In this document: positions 46,589 through 56,670 of the stretch, piece after piece
How positions within the stretch are numbered: position 1 is the stretch's first letter
Layout: each line of letters starts with the position of its first letter
Origin: Herbidospora galbida
GTDB lineage: Bacteria; Actinomycetota; Actinomycetes; Streptosporangiales; Streptosporangiaceae
Assembly (NCBI RefSeq): GCF_005233835.1
Contig: NZ_SZQA01000004.1
Location: 1-64,000, forward strand
DNA: 64,000 nucleotides
Reading direction: 5' to 3'
Notes under the pieces: model-generated
Seen by the model: the letters and a program-made list of their open reading frames with translations, nothing else
The model's database searches: none
Told to the model about the DNA's origin: nothing
Translations under genes and position numbers: made by a program

Positions 46589-47770
46589 GTGCTCGGCAAG
46601 CTACGCGCCCTTCGGCGGCGACACCCCGCGTGGATCGACACGCTGCTGGTGATCCCGCTGGTGCTGTACTGCCTGCTGAGCGCGCCCGACATCGGCGCCG
46701 GCCTCGACATCACCGGCAGTCAGGGCATCGGGACCTGGGGGGTGCTCGGGCTCTCGACGCTGCTGGTCGGGCCGCTGTTCTGGCGGCGGCGGTTCCCGCT
46801 CGCGGTGATGGCGCTCGTCTCGGGCATCAGCTTCGTCCAGTGGCTCGGCGACGTCTCGGCGATCCCGGCCAACCTCGCGGTGCTGGTGGCGATGTTCACC
46901 GTCGCCGCGTCGCGCCCGCTGCCGTGGGCCGTCGCCGCGGCGGCCGTCGCCGAACTCGGGACCGGCCTGGTGCTGACCGACTGGGGTGAGCTCGACCTCG
47001 AGATCTTCCTGAACGCCTCCGTGTTCGTGGTCGCCGTCTGGATCGGCGGCATCTACGTCAACATGCGGCGGCGCTTCGTGGAGAACCTGGTCGAGCGAGC
47101 CGAACGCGCCGAAAAGGAGCGCGACCAGCAGGCGCTCATCGCCACCGCCGCCGAGCGCGCCCGCATCGCGCGGGAGCTCCACGACGTCGTCGCCCACAAC
47201 GTCAGCGTCATCGTCGTCCAGGCCGACGGGGCCGGGTTCGCCATCGACAGCGACCCCGACCAGGCCAAACGGGCCGTCGAGGCGATCTCGGCGACCGGGC
47301 GGCAGGCGCTCGCCGAGATGCGGCGGCTGGTCGGGGTGCTGCGCGACGACGGGGCGCAGTCGGAGGAGTACGCGCCCCAGCCGGGGCTCGGGCAGCTCGA
47401 CGATCTCGTACGTCAGGTGCGCGCGTCCGGGCTGCCGGTGGACATCCGGGTGGAGGGCACGCCCGATCATCTCGCGGAAGGACTACAGCTGGTGATCTAC
47501 CGGATCGTTCAGGAGGCGCTCACCAACACCCTCAAACACGGAGGTCCCGGGGTGAGCGCCACGGTCCAGGTCGTCTACGGCCCCCGCGACGTGCTGCTGC
47601 GGATCGCCGACGACGGCCGGGGCGCCGCTTCCGCCACGGGCGAGGGCGGCCACGGCCTCATCGGCATGCGCGAACGGGTCTCCATGTACGGTGGCGACGT
47701 CCACGCCGCCCCCAAGCCCGGCGGCGGATTCCTTGTGGTGGCGCGCATCCCGGCGGGGGGCGCGCGATGA
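46589..47770 (+). CDS. NarL-family sensor histidine kinase
   Basis: 393 residues. Five to six membrane spans in the first 158 residues with no large sensor domain, then coiled-coil, HisKA_3 with phospho-acceptor His198 (IARELHDVVAHN) and a HATPase domain (VQEALTNTLKH, ADDGRG, GHGLIGMRERV). Probably senses the membrane state. GTG 46589; TACTCT lies 6 bases upstream, so the mRNA may be leaderless. Upstream, GCGACC-TG-GGTCGT (about 46526) is a near-palindrome. Its stop overlaps the regulator start. Confidence 0.92.
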   Translation: MLGKLRALRRRHPAWIDTLLVIPLVLYCLLSAPDIGAGLDITGSQGIGTWGVLGLSTLLVGPLFWRRRFPLAVMALVSGISFVQWLGDVSAIPANLAVLVAMFTVAASRPLPWAVAAAAVAELGTGLVLTDWGELDLEIFLNASVFVVAVWIGGIYVNMRRRFVENLVERAERAEKERDQQALIATAAERARIARELHDVVAHNVSVIVVQADGAGFAIDSDPDQAKRAVEAISATGRQALAEMRRLVGVLRDDGAQSEEYAPQPGLGQLDDLVRQVRASGLPVDIRVEGTPDHLAEGLQLVIYRIVQEALTNTLKHGGPGVSATVQVVYGPRDVLLRIADDGRGAASATGEGGHGLIGMRERVSMYGGDVHAAPKPGGGFLVVARIPAGGAR

Positions 47771-48444
47771 TCCGGGTCATCCTGGTCGACGACCAGGAGC
47801 TGGTCAGGGCCGGATTCCGCATGGTGCTGGGCGCGCAGCCCGACATCGAGGTGGCCGGCGAGGCGGCCGACGGCGCCGCCGCCGTCGAGCTCGTCAAGGG
47901 CGGCCTGGCCGCCGACGTCGTGCTGATGGACGTCCGGATGCCGCGCATGGACGGGGTCGAGGCCACCCGGCTGATCACCTCGCTGCCGAACCCGCCCAAG
48001 GTCCTCATCCTCACCACGTTCGACCTCGACGAATACGCCTTCGCGGCGATCCGGTCGGGCGCGTCGGGGTTCCTGCTGAAAGACGTGCCGCCGGCCGACC
48101 TGCTGAGCGCGATCAGGTCGGTGCACGACGGCGACGCCGTGGTGGCCCCGTCCACCACGCGGCGGCTGCTCGACCTCGTCTCCGCCTACCTGCCCGAGGC
48201 GCCCACCGCCCCCGAACCCGACAGCCTGACGGCGCGGGAGCGGGAGGTCCTCGTCCATGTGGCGCGGGGGCTGTCCAACGCCGAGATCGCGACCCGGCTC
48301 ACCCTCGCCGAGGCCACCGTGAAGACCCATCTGGGGCGGATCCTGGCCAAGCTGGAGCTGCGCGACCGGGCCCAGGTGGTGGTCTACGCGTACGAGACCG
48401 GCATGGTCGGCCGAAAGTCTGACCCCCGGCTACCTCCCCGGTAG
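47767..48444 (+). CDS. NarL/LuxR-type response regulator
   Basis: 225 residues. Receiver domain with phospho-acceptor Asp55 (VVLMDVRMPR) and KDVPPADLL, then a LuxR-type HTH (SLTAREREVLVHVARGLSNAE). Partner of the preceding kinase (ATGA overlap). The next genes in the same direction encode an ABC system, a likely target. Confidence 0.94.
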   Translation: MIRVILVDDQELVRAGFRMVLGAQPDIEVAGEAADGAAAVELVKGGLAADVVLMDVRMPRMDGVEATRLITSLPNPPKVLILTTFDLDEYAFAAIRSGASGFLLKDVPPADLLSAIRSVHDGDAVVAPSTTRRLLDLVSAYLPEAPTAPEPDSLTAREREVLVHVARGLSNAEIATRLTLAEATVKTHLGRILAKLELRDRAQVVVYAYETGMVGRKSDPRLPPR

Positions 48445-48536
48445 CAACGGGGGCACCGGAGGCGACCGGAGAAGCACGCGAAGGCCGTCCCGGCGACCGA
48501 AGAAAAGTCAGGGGCGCGTCAATAGCGTTGCTGACC

Positions 48537-49280
48537 ATGACGATGACTACCGACGTCCGCGCCGCCGTCGTGGCACGAGGGCTCAGCAAGACATACGGCC
48601 AGGGCGACGCCGCCGTCCACGCGCTGCGCGGCATCGACGTGAGCTTCGCGACCGGGGCGTTCACGGCGATCATGGGGCCGTCGGGGTCGGGCAAGTCCAC
48701 CCTGATGCACTGCCTGGCCGGGCTCGACACGGTCAGCTCGGGGCACGTGCACATCGGTGACGCCGACATCACGACCCTCTCCGACAAGCAGCTCACACTG
48801 CTGCGCCGCGAGCGCATCGGGTTCGTGTTCCAGGCCTTCAACCTGTTGCCGACCCTGACCGCGGAGCAGAACATCCGCCTCCCGCTGGAGATCGCCGGGC
48901 GGCAGGCCGACCAGGTCCTGATGGACCGCGTGGTCGAGACCGTGGGGCTGCGCGACCGCCTCTCCCACAAGCCGAGCCAGCTCTCCGGCGGCCAGCAGCA
49001 GCGCGTGGCGGTGGCCCGCGCCCTGGTCAGCAAGCCCCAGGTGATCTTCGCCGACGAGCCCACCGGCAACCTCGACTCCCGCAGCGGCGCCGAGGTCCTG
49101 TCCTTCCTGCGGCGGTCGGTGCGCGAACTCGGCCAGACCATCGTGATGGTCACCCACGACCCGGTCGCCGCCTCCTACGCCGACCGCGTGGTGTTCCTCC
49201 GCGACGGGCTGCTGGTCAGCGAAGTGACCCAGCCGACCCCGCAGAGCGTCCACGACATGCTGCTGAAGCTGGAGGCCTGA
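48537..49280 (+). CDS. ABC transporter ATP-binding protein (MacB/LolD-type)
   Basis: 247 residues. GPSGSGKST (Walker A), FQAFNLLPTLT (Q-loop), LSGGQQQRVAVARAL (signature), VIFADEPTGNLD (Walker B), VTHDPVAA (H-loop). MacB-type ATPases drive the FtsX-like permease by mechanotransmission instead of moving substrate through a channel. ATG 48537 has no good ribosome site; ATG 48543 is an alternative. Gap of 92 bases after the response regulator. Confidence 0.93.
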   Translation: MTMTTDVRAAVVARGLSKTYGQGDAAVHALRGIDVSFATGAFTAIMGPSGSGKSTLMHCLAGLDTVSSGHVHIGDADITTLSDKQLTLLRRERIGFVFQAFNLLPTLTAEQNIRLPLEIAGRQADQVLMDRVVETVGLRDRLSHKPSQLSGGQQQRVAVARALVSKPQVIFADEPTGNLDSRSGAEVLSFLRRSVRELGQTIVMVTHDPVAASYADRVVFLRDGLLVSEVTQPTPQSVHDMLLKLEA

Positions 49281-49283
49281 GCC

Positions 49284-51779
49284 GTGCTGCGCACCACGCT
49301 GGCCGGGCTGGTGGCGCACCGGCTCCGGCTGCTGCTCACCTCGCTGGCCATCACCCTCGGCGTCGGCTTCATCTCGGGCACGTTCGTGCTGACCGACACC
49401 ATCGAGCAGGGCTTCCGCCAGCTCTTCACCGCCGACGCCGACAAGGTCGCCGTCGCGGTCACCCCGAAGGACGAGGACATCCCGGGCGACGTACTGGCGA
49501 AGCTCAAGGCCCTGCCCGGCGTGGCCGGCGCGCAGGGGCTCGTGCGGGGCACCGCGCCGCTGCTCGACAAGTCGGGCCGGGCCGCCGGGTCGACGGCGAC
49601 CAGCGGCATCTCCGTGGCGACCGGGCCGCTCGACCGGACCATCTACGTCAGCGGCAAGGCCCCGGGCGGGCCGGGCGAGGCGGTGCTCGACGAGAACACC
49701 GCCACGACGCGGCAGTTCGAGGTCGGCGACACCGTCACCGTCCTCGACGTCGCCGAGAAGCGCCGCCAGTTCACCCTGGTCGGCGTCATCGACGTGGGCG
49801 TCGACCAGAACCTCGCCTTCACCGGCGCGGTCGGGTTCGACACCGCCACCGCGCTGGAGATGACCGGCGCGAAGGGCTACCACGAGGTCGACCTGGCCGC
49901 CGCTGCCGGGGTCTCCCCCGAGACGCTCAAGAAGACGGTGTCGGAGGCGCTCGGGCGGACGTACACGATCAGGACCGGGGAGGAACTGGCCCAGAAGCTG
50001 GCCCTCGACAGCAACGTGCAGCTCGACTATCTGGTGCTCGTGCTGCTGCTGTTCGGGTGTGTGGCGATGTTCGTGGCGGCGCTGGTCATCTACAACACCT
50101 TCAACATCCTGGTCGCGCAGCGGACCCGGGAGATGGCGCTGCTGCGCTGCATCGGGGCGACGCGCGGGCAGGTGTTCCGGTCGATCCTGCTGGAGTCGGT
50201 GGTCGTCGGGCTCATCTCGTCGGCGCTGGGGCTGCTGGTCGGGCTCGGGCTGGGGGCGCTGGCCCTCAGCGCGCTGAGCCGCTTCGACGCGCCCGTCCCG
50301 AGCGACGCGACTATCGCGCTGACGCCGCGCACGATCGTGCTCGGGCTGGTCGTCGGGCTGCTGGTGACCGTGGTCGCGGCGGTGCTGCCGGCCCGCGGGG
50401 CGACCCGGGTGGCCCCGATCGCGGCGCTGCGCAGCCAGGTCGAGGAGCAGACGTTCCGCGCCGGGCTGGCCCGGTCGATCAGCGCCGGGCTGCTGCTGGC
50501 GGGCGGCCTCGGGCTGACCGCCGTGGCGATCTGGGTGCTCGACGGCGACATCGGGCTGCTGACCGCGATGGGCGGCGGCGCGGTCTTCTTCCTCGGCGTG
50601 ATCGTGATCGGGCCGGTGCTGATCAGCCCGCTCAGCGCGTTCGCCGGATGGGTGCCGCGCAAGGTCTTCGGCGTGCCGGGGCGGCTGGCCGTCGACAACT
50701 CCCGCCGCAACCCGAAGCGCGCCGCCACCACGACGGTCGCGCTGACCATCGGCGTCACCCTGATGACCCTCATATCGGTGATCACCACCAGCACCCGCGA
50801 GACGGTCGTCGGCAGCCTCGACGAGCAGTTCCCCGTCGACTTCATGATCACCGCGCAGTACGGCCGCGAGGACGGCAGGCCCCTCCTGCCCTCCGAGGTG
50901 CCCGCGAAGCTGCGCGCGCTGCCCGAGGTCGGGCTGGTCGCCGAACTCCGGCAGGTCGACCACGGCGGCGTCACCGTCGGCAGCCTCCCCGACGGCGCGG
51001 CCTTCCGGCCGGAGGTCACCTCCGGCTCGCTCGCCGCGCTCGGGCCCGGCACCGTCGCCCTGGCCGACGACCAGGCGAAGAACCTGGGTGTACGGGTGGG
51101 CGACACCGTCCCCCTCGACACCACCGAGGCCGGGAGGGTCGACCTCAAGGTGGTGGCCGTGCTCGCCGACGGCGACTTCAACCAGGCCCTGCCCTACACG
51201 GTCACCCTGGCCGACTTCGAGAAGTACTACGGAGTCGTCGGCCCGGCCCGCGTCTACGTCAAGGCCAAGGACCCCGCAGCCGTCGACGCCTCACGCCGGG
51301 CCGTCGAGTCGGCCCTGGTCGCCTACCCGACCGCGCAGCTCAGCAGCGCCGCCGAGGTGCGCGGCGAGTTCGACGAGGCCTTCGACATGATGTTCACGAT
51401 CTTCGCCGCGCTGCTCGGGCTGGCGATCCTGATCTCCCTGCTCGGCATCGCCAACACCCTGTCGCTGTCGGTGCACGAACGCACCCGCGAGTCGGCGCTG
51501 CTGCGCGCCCTCGGCCTCACCCGGCCGCAGCTGCGCGGCATGCTCTCGATCGAGGCGCTGGTGCTGGGCCTGGTCGGGGCCATGGTCGGCGTCGTCATCG
51601 GCGTCGCCTTCGGGTGGGCGGCGCTGCAGACGATCCCGAACGAGACCGTCTTCGTCGTGCCGGTCGGGCAGGTGCTGCTCTATCTGGTGCTGTCGGCGCT
51701 GGCCGGGGTGCTCGCGGCCGTGCTGCCCGCCCGCCGGGCGGCCAACGCCTCCATCGTGGGGTCGCTGGCCTCCAGTTAA
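49284..51779 (+). CDS. FtsX/MacB-type ABC permease with two FtsX units
   Basis: 831 residues. One N-terminal span (about 15-38), an outer domain, three spans forming FtsX unit 1 (about 250-390), a middle region with further spans (about 395-500), a second outer domain and FtsX unit 2 (about 695-825; [17 protein letters not shown]). GTG 49284, 3 bases after the ATPase stop. Actinobacterial members often give resistance to peptide antibiotics or remove lipoproteins; the upstream kinase pair suggests an envelope-stress role. Its TAA stop overlaps the immunity gene stop (TTAA 51776-51779). Confidence 0.92.
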   Translation: MLRTTLAGLVAHRLRLLLTSLAITLGVGFISGTFVLTDTIEQGFRQLFTADADKVAVAVTPKDEDIPGDVLAKLKALPGVAGAQGLVRGTAPLLDKSGRAAGSTATSGISVATGPLDRTIYVSGKAPGGPGEAVLDENTATTRQFEVGDTVTVLDVAEKRRQFTLVGVIDVGVDQNLAFTGAVGFDTATALEMTGAKGYHEVDLAAAAGVSPETLKKTVSEALGRTYTIRTGEELAQKLALDSNVQLDYLVLVLLLFGCVAMFVAALVIYNTFNILVAQRTREMALLRCIGATRGQVFRSILLESVVVGLISSALGLLVGLGLGALALSALSRFDAPVPSDATIALTPRTIVLGLVVGLLVTVVAAVLPARGATRVAPIAALRSQVEEQTFRAGLARSISAGLLLAGGLGLTAVAIWVLDGDIGLLTAMGGGAVFFLGVIVIGPVLISPLSAFAGWVPRKVFGVPGRLAVDNSRRNPKRAATTTVALTIGVTLMTLISVITTSTRETVVGSLDEQFPVDFMITAQYGREDGRPLLPSEVPAKLRALPEVGLVAELRQVDHGGVTVGSLPDGAAFRPEVTSGSLAALGPGTVALADDQAKNLGVRVGDTVPLDTTEAGRVDLKVVAVLADGDFNQALPYTVTLADFEKYYGVVGPARVYVKAKDPAAVDASRRAVESALVAYPTAQLSSAAEVRGEFDEAFDMMFTIFAALLGLAILISLLGIANTLSLSVHERTRESALLRALGLTRPQLRGMLSIEALVLGLVGAMVGVVIGVAFGWAALQTIPNETVFVVPVGQVLLYLVLSALAGVLAAVLPARRAANASIVGSLASS

Positions 51780-52039
51780 CGGGGCACGTGGTCGGGCCAC
51801 TGCTCGGCCACGAACTCCGGCCCCAGCAGGGGGCGGACGGCCAGTTCGCCGGTACGCCGGTCGATGACGATGCAGCCGCCCCCCACGGTCGCCGGCAGGA
51901 CGCTCGGGTCTTCCGGCTCGTCGTCTCTCGCCCAGGCCACGAACCCGTCGTCGAAGGCGTAGACGGCGACGTCGGCGGAGCGGGCCCGCCCTCCGTTGAA
52001 CCACTCCTCGGCCAGCGCGCGGGCGGTCTCCGGGCTCAC
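51776..52039 (-). CDS. Imm35/YrhB-type immunity protein
   Basis: 87 residues matching the YrhB/Imm35 pattern: [40 protein letters not shown], and the end [15 protein letters not shown] 52039 overlaps the toxin stop by 4 bases (GTGA), ensuring synthesis with the toxin. Predicted to bind and inhibit the upstream deamidase domain. Confidence 0.82.
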   Translation of the reverse strand: MSPETARALAEEWFNGGRARSADVAVYAFDDGFVAWARDDEPEDPSVLPATVGGGCIVIDRRTGELAVRPLLGPEFVAEQWPDHVPR

Positions 52040-52815
52040 ACCCGCTGACCCGCGCGGTCGAGGACCACGCAGAAGACCCCCGTCACGTTCTCGTACGGCG
52101 GCTCGATGGCCATGTGTCCCCGCTGTGCGTCGATCCACAGCACCTCCCCCAGTGAGTTCACCGCGTTCCACGCATGGCTGCCCCCCTGGGGCCAGCGCGT
52201 AATGAGCACGGTCGCGGCGCCGTGCCCGGCCGACCGCAACCGCCCGGCCACCACCCCGTAGGCGCGGCGGCCCTGCCCGACGTACTCGAAACGATGGCCG
52301 AGCCACTGCTCGGCCCTGGCCACCCCGCCCGCCTCCCCCGAGAGGACGGGTTTGCCGACCCGGTCGTATTCGGGCTGCCTGGCCGCCGCCACGACGGGTT
52401 CGCCGTGCCACGACGACATGACCGACAGGGCGCAGTCGATGGCGTTGGTCGACCGGAACGGGTCGTCGGTCGGTCCTTCGGCGTTGATCAGCCGGATCCA
52501 GGTCCCGCGCGGATCGGGGAACCTGCTGCTCAACGCCTCGGCGAGATCTCGTTGTGCCTCCGGGTCGGGTCTCGCCAGCCCGCCCGGCACCCCGTAGGGC
52601 CGCGACTCCTCCAGCGGGCGCGGCCGCGCCGCCCGGTCGAACCAGTCGTCGCCCGTCGGCGGCAACCGGGACGGCAGCTGGGACGGCCACGGATCGAGGG
52701 ACGGCGCGGGGGTCTCGGCGGCCTTCTCATAGTCACGCCACCTGCGCCCGTCACCGGTGACGACGGGATTGTAGACGCCGGTCGGCAACCGCCACCGGGA
52801 CTGACGCTCGGCCAT
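52036..52815 (-). CDS. Papain-fold toxin, glutamine deamidase type (Tox-PL)
   Basis: 259 residues. The C-terminal half (about 105-255) carries the catalytic triad of the toxin glutamine deamidase family: Cys128 (TNAIDCALS), His214 (GSHAWNAV) and Asp229 with Gln231 (WIDAQRG). Would deamidate a glutamine in a target protein. The N-terminal 100 residues are Pro/Arg-rich and hold no signal peptide, WXG, RHS or other export domain, so how it leaves the cell, if it does, is unknown. ATG 52815. Coupled to the immunity gene. Confidence 0.8.
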   Translation of the reverse strand: MAERQSRWRLPTGVYNPVVTGDGRRWRDYEKAAETPAPSLDPWPSQLPSRLPPTGDDWFDRAARPRPLEESRPYGVPGGLARPDPEAQRDLAEALSSRFPDPRGTWIRLINAEGPTDDPFRSTNAIDCALSVMSSWHGEPVVAAARQPEYDRVGKPVLSGEAGGVARAEQWLGHRFEYVGQGRRAYGVVAGRLRSAGHGAATVLITRWPQGGSHAWNAVNSLGEVLWIDAQRGHMAIEPPYENVTGVFCVVLDRAGQRV

Positions 52816-52891
52816 CGACCCCTTCCCTTCGATGTGACCGATGGTAAGGGGACGACTCCGCTGAGCGACCGGCTTTCCCGAATCCTGCCGT

Positions 52892-54544
52892 CTACGTGGT
52901 CTCGATGAGAACCCGGTGATAACCGGTGGCGCCGCTCGGCTCCGGCGGGGCCCCGTTGCTGGTCTGCGTCTCGCCGGTCTCGTCGGTGGCCCGGCACGAC
53001 AGCGTGTGCATCCCGGAGGCGAGGTCGACCTCGATCGACCACTGCCGCCAGGTGTCCGGCCCCGGCACCTCCGCCAGCTTCGCCACCTGCCACGGCCCGT
53101 CGTCGACCTTGACCTCGACCTTCGCGATGCCCTTGGTCTGCGCCCAGGCGACCCCGGCGATGACGTTGCGGCCCGGCTTGGTCTTGTTGCGGGGGGTGTC
53201 GATGCGCGACTGCGTCTTGATGGGGCCCTTGGCGTCCCAGCCCCGGTCGGTCCAGTACGCCGTCGCCTCGTCGAACCGGGTGACGTTGACGTCGACGACC
53301 CACTTGGTGGCCGAGACGTAGCCGTAGAGGCCCGGCACGACCTGCCTGACCGGGAAGCCGTGCGCGACCGGGAGCGGCTCGCCGTTCATGGCGAACGCGA
53401 ACAGGGCGTTGCGGCCGTCCATGACGACCTCGACAGGGGTGCCCGCGGTCCAGCCGTCGGCGCTGGTCGACAGCAGCATGTCGGCGCCGGCCTTGATCCC
53501 GGCCTCGCGCAGCACCCCGGCCATGGCCACGCCGAGCCAGCGGGCGTTGCCGACGTACTGGCCGCCGACCGGGTTGGAGACGCACGCGAGCGTCAGGTCG
53601 GCCTCGACGATGGGGCGTTTCAGCAGCTCGGCGAAGCTGAGCTCGATGGGCCGGTCGACCATGCCGTGGATCTTCAGCGACCACGTGTTCGGGTCGACGT
53701 TGGGCAGGGCGAGCGCGGTGTCGACCCGGTAGAAGTCGTGGTTGGGGGTGACGAACGGCGACAGGTTCGGGATCTTGAAGTCGACCCCGGCGGGCAGCGG
53801 CGGCAGCGGCTCGACCGGTTTCGGCAGCTCGGCCGCGACCTGCGCCCGCTCGGCGGCGACGTTGTTGCGTCCGCCGAGCCAGACACCGGCGGCACCGGTG
53901 ACCACGGCGACCCCGGCGCCGGTCGCGACGCCGGTGAACAGGCTGCGCCGGTCGATCGTGCGCAGCCGTTCCCCGGCCAGCATGACGGGCGGCTGCTCAA
54001 GCCGGGCGGGCGGCGCCTCCGAGGCGGCCTCTTCTCCGGCCACTTCTCCGGCCACTTCTCCGGCGTCGTCCGGCTCACCGACGGCCGGTTCCGCGTTCTC
54101 GACCGGTTCCAGCCGCCGGAAGATCCGGGACAGCGTGGCCGCTCCGGCCCAGGCGGCGAGCAGGGAGGGGAGCACGTCGAGCATGCCCGCGTCAGGCCGG
54201 GTCGCCGCCGCCCACGCGCCCAGAACGCCGAACGCCAGCAGGGCCAGCCGGCCGTAGCCGAGCCGGATCCTGGCCAGCACCCCGAAACCGGCTGCCAGCA
54301 AGGCGATCACGACGAAGATGCCGCCGATGAGAACGACCTTGTCGTTCTCGCCGAACGTCGCGATGGCCCAGTTCTTCAGCCACGACGGGGACAGGTCGAC
54401 GGCCGCGTTGCCGACCGCCACGACGGGCGACGAGTCGCCGCCGATGACGCCGGCGGCGAGCTGGCCGACCCCGACCGCCACGGCGGCGGCGGTCAGGCCG
54501 GCGAGGGCCGCGGCCCAGGCGGGCGCGGTGGTGCGAGGTGTCAC
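52892..54544 (-). CDS. Membrane-anchored molybdopterin oxidoreductase (sulfite oxidase family)
   Basis: 550 residues. Four membrane spans in the first 140 residues, an acidic linker with a GEVAGEVAGEE repeat, a fifth segment preceded by RR (TIDRRSLFTGVATG) near 200-222, then the molybdopterin domain (about 250-440) with cofactor Cys321 in TLACVSNPVGG, and a Mo-co dimerisation domain (about 445-550). The catalytic part is probably outside the membrane. No haem domain. Substrate may be sulfite or an oxidised sulfur compound; other members are of unknown activity. GTG 54544 start. Confidence 0.9.
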   Translation of the reverse strand: MTPRTTAPAWAAALAGLTAAAVAVGVGQLAAGVIGGDSSPVVAVGNAAVDLSPSWLKNWAIATFGENDKVVLIGGIFVVIALLAAGFGVLARIRLGYGRLALLAFGVLGAWAAATRPDAGMLDVLPSLLAAWAGAATLSRIFRRLEPVENAEPAVGEPDDAGEVAGEVAGEEAASEAPPARLEQPPVMLAGERLRTIDRRSLFTGVATGAGVAVVTGAAGVWLGGRNNVAAERAQVAAELPKPVEPLPPLPAGVDFKIPNLSPFVTPNHDFYRVDTALALPNVDPNTWSLKIHGMVDRPIELSFAELLKRPIVEADLTLACVSNPVGGQYVGNARWLGVAMAGVLREAGIKAGADMLLSTSADGWTAGTPVEVVMDGRNALFAFAMNGEPLPVAHGFPVRQVVPGLYGYVSATKWVVDVNVTRFDEATAYWTDRGWDAKGPIKTQSRIDTPRNKTKPGRNVIAGVAWAQTKGIAKVEVKVDDGPWQVAKLAEVPGPDTWRQWSIEVDLASGMHTLSCRATDETGETQTSNGAPPEPSGATGYHRVLIETT

Positions 54545-54590
54545 GACCTCGATCCTACGAACGCCCTCCTGTTAAGGGAGCCCCAAGTTC

Positions 54591-55199
54591 TTACGAAACC
54601 GAGAACACCTCGGCGAGCACCGGCACCATGGCCCGCATCGAGATCCCCCGGTGGGAGATCGCGTCCTTCTCGGCGGGCGGCATCTCGGCGGTCGTGCGGG
54701 TCTCGCCGTCGGGGACGAAGATCGGGTCGTAGCCGAAGCCCATCGTCCCCCGGGGCGCCCGGATCACGTGGCCGTGCATGACCCCCTCGACCACGCGCTC
54801 CTCGCCCGAGGGCAGCGCGAGGGCGGCCACGCAGGCGAAGTGGGCCTGGCGGCGGTCGTCGGGCACGTCGTTGATCTGGGCCAGCAGCAGGTCGAGGTTG
54901 GCCTTGTCGTCGCCGTGGCCGCCCGACCACCGGGCCGAGAAGATGCCCGGCATGCCGTTGAGGGCGTCGACGCACAGGCCCGAGTCGTCGGCGACGCAGG
55001 GCAGGCCGCTCTGCCGGGCCACGGTGTGGGCCTTGAGCAGGGCGTTCTCGGCGAAGGTCAGACCGGTCTCGGCGACGTCGCCGATCTCGGGGAAGGCCTC
55101 CAGGCCGACCAGCTCGATCGACAGCGCGGCCTCTTCGAGGATGCGCCGCAGTTCGACGATCTTGCCCTGGTTGCGGGTGGCGAGCAGCAGCTTGGTCAT
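54591..55199 (-). CDS. rdgB: Non-canonical purine NTP pyrophosphatase
   Basis: 202 residues of the Ham1/RdgB family: [11 protein letters not shown] (substrate loop), [34 protein letters not shown], and FGYDPIF. Hydrolyses dITP/XTP to keep them out of DNA. ATG 55199 overlaps the rph stop (ATGA 55196-55199), a common actinobacterial pair. Confidence 0.95.
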   Translation of the reverse strand: MTKLLLATRNQGKIVELRRILEEAALSIELVGLEAFPEIGDVAETGLTFAENALLKAHTVARQSGLPCVADDSGLCVDALNGMPGIFSARWSGGHGDDKANLDLLLAQINDVPDDRRQAHFACVAALALPSGEERVVEGVMHGHVIRAPRGTMGFGYDPIFVPDGETRTTAEMPPAEKDAISHRGISMRAMVPVLAEVFSVS

Positions 55200-55912
55200 G
55201 CGAGCGCGGCCTTCTGGAGTTCGGTCAGCTCGGCGCAGCCGAGGGCGGCCAGGTCGAGCAGGTCGTTGAGGGTGCCCCGGTCGAACGGCGCCCCTTCGGC
55301 GGTGCCCTGCACCTCGACGAACGCGCCCTTGCCGGTCATCACGACGTTCATGTCGGTCTCGGCCTTGACGTCTTCGACGTAGCAGAGGTCGAGCAGCGGG
55401 GTGGTGCCGACGATGCCGACCGAGACGGCGGCGACCGAGTCGACCAGCGGGTCGCCGGGGCACATGCGCTTCTTGCGCATCCAGGCGATCGCGTCGGCCA
55501 GCGCGACGTAGGCACCGGTGATCGCGGCGGTGCGGGTGCCGCCGTCGGCCTGGAGCACGTCGCAGTCGAGCACGATCGAGTTCTCGCCGAGCGCCTTGTA
55601 GTCGACGCAGGCCCGCAGGGACCGGCCGATCAGCCGGGAGATCTCGTGGGTCCGGCCGCCGATCTTGCCGCGCACCGACTCGCGCTCGCCGCGGGTGTTG
55701 GTGGCGCGCGGGAGCATGGCGTACTCGGCGGTGACCCAGCCGAGGCCGCTGCCCTTGCGCCAGCGCGGCACCCCGCTCTCGACGGAGGCGGCGCACAGCA
55801 CCTTCGTGCCGCCGAATTCGACCAGGACCGACCCCTCGGCGTGGGTCAGCCAGTTCCGCGTGATCGTCACCGGCCGGAGCTGGTCGGGCGAACGTCCATC
55901 AGTGCGAGCCAT
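55196..55912 (-). CDS. rph: Ribonuclease PH
   Basis: 238 residues. Phosphorolytic 3'-5' exoribonuclease that trims tRNA 3' ends. [17 protein letters not shown] at the N-terminus, [44 protein letters not shown] are family signatures. ATG 55912 with GTGAGG upstream is preferred over the earlier in-frame GTG 55921. Coupled to rdgB; 5 bases after the metallo-hydrolase gene. Confidence 0.96.
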   Translation of the reverse strand: MARTDGRSPDQLRPVTITRNWLTHAEGSVLVEFGGTKVLCAASVESGVPRWRKGSGLGWVTAEYAMLPRATNTRGERESVRGKIGGRTHEISRLIGRSLRACVDYKALGENSIVLDCDVLQADGGTRTAAITGAYVALADAIAWMRKKRMCPGDPLVDSVAAVSVGIVGTTPLLDLCYVEDVKAETDMNVVMTGKGAFVEVQGTAEGAPFDRGTLNDLLDLAALGCAELTELQKAALA

Positions 55913-55917
55913 GGGCC

Positions 55918-56670
55918 TCACCCTAGGTCATAGACCGCACCTGATCGGGCCAACTCGATCTCGCCCGAATAGCCGCCCCGGTCGGCGTCGGCGCGGACGC
56001 GGGCGTCGTCGTGCCAGGGCACCAGGTGGGTGAGGACCAGCTTCCCGGCCCCGGCCTTGGCGGCGTGCTCGGCGGCCTGGCGGCCGGTCAGATGGAGGCC
56101 GGGCGGGTTGCCCGGCTCGTCGAGGAACGAGGCCTCGCAGAGCAGGAGGTCGGTGTCGCCGGCCAGGCCGATGAGGGCGTCGCACTCGCCGGTGTCGGCC
56201 GAGTAGGTGACCGAGCGGCCGCCGTGGGCGACGCGGAACCCGTAGGTCTCGACGGGGTGGTTGACCAGGGCTGCGGTGACCTGGAAGGGGCCGATCTCGA
56301 CGGTGCCCGGCGACAGCGCCGTGAAGGCGAAGGCGGTCTCCATCGTGGGCTCCTGCGGCATCCCGTAGGCGGCGTTCAACCTCGTGGGGGCCATCGAGGG
56401 GGCGTACACCGGGATCTTGGCGTAGGGGGCCCCGGGGCCGTAGCTGCGGACGACGTGGTAGCTGCACATGTCGAGACAGTGGTCGGCGTGCAGGTGCGAC
56501 AGGCAGATCGCGTCGATGTCGAACGGGCTGACGTGACGCTGCAGCGCGCCGAGCGACCCGTTGCCGAAGTCGACGAGCATCCGGAAGCCCTCGGCCTCGT
56601 ACAGGTAGCAGGACGACGGGCTGTCGGGGCCGGGGAAGCTGCCGGAGCAGCCGACGACGGTCAGTTTCAC
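55918..56670 (-). CDS. MBL-fold metallo-hydrolase (RNase Z-like)
   Basis: 250 residues. [12 protein letters not shown] is the metal-binding HxHxDH motif; later ligands are in [23 protein letters not shown] and LTHLVPWHD. Resembles RNase Z / cyclic nucleotide phosphodiesterase-like proteins conserved between murI and rph in actinobacteria. Substrate unknown. GTG 56670 overlaps the murI stop (GTGA) and has GGAGG 6 bases upstream. Confidence 0.88.
   Translation of the reverse strand: MKLTVVGCSGSFPGPDSPSSCYLYEAEGFRMLVDFGNGSLGALQRHVSPFDIDAICLSHLHADHCLDMCSYHVVRSYGPGAPYAKIPVYAPSMAPTRLNAAYGMPQEPTMETAFAFTALSPGTVEIGPFQVTAALVNHPVETYGFRVAHGGRSVTYSADTGECDALIGLAGDTDLLLCEASFLDEPGNPPGLHLTGRQAAEHAAKAGAGKLVLTHLVPWHDDARVRADADRGGYSGEIELARSGAVYDLG

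Noticed and set aside
48519-50963. Minus-strand open frame of about 810 codons opposite the ABC system
   Set aside because: Shadow of the ATPase and FtsX genes; His/Gln/Arg-rich without family features.
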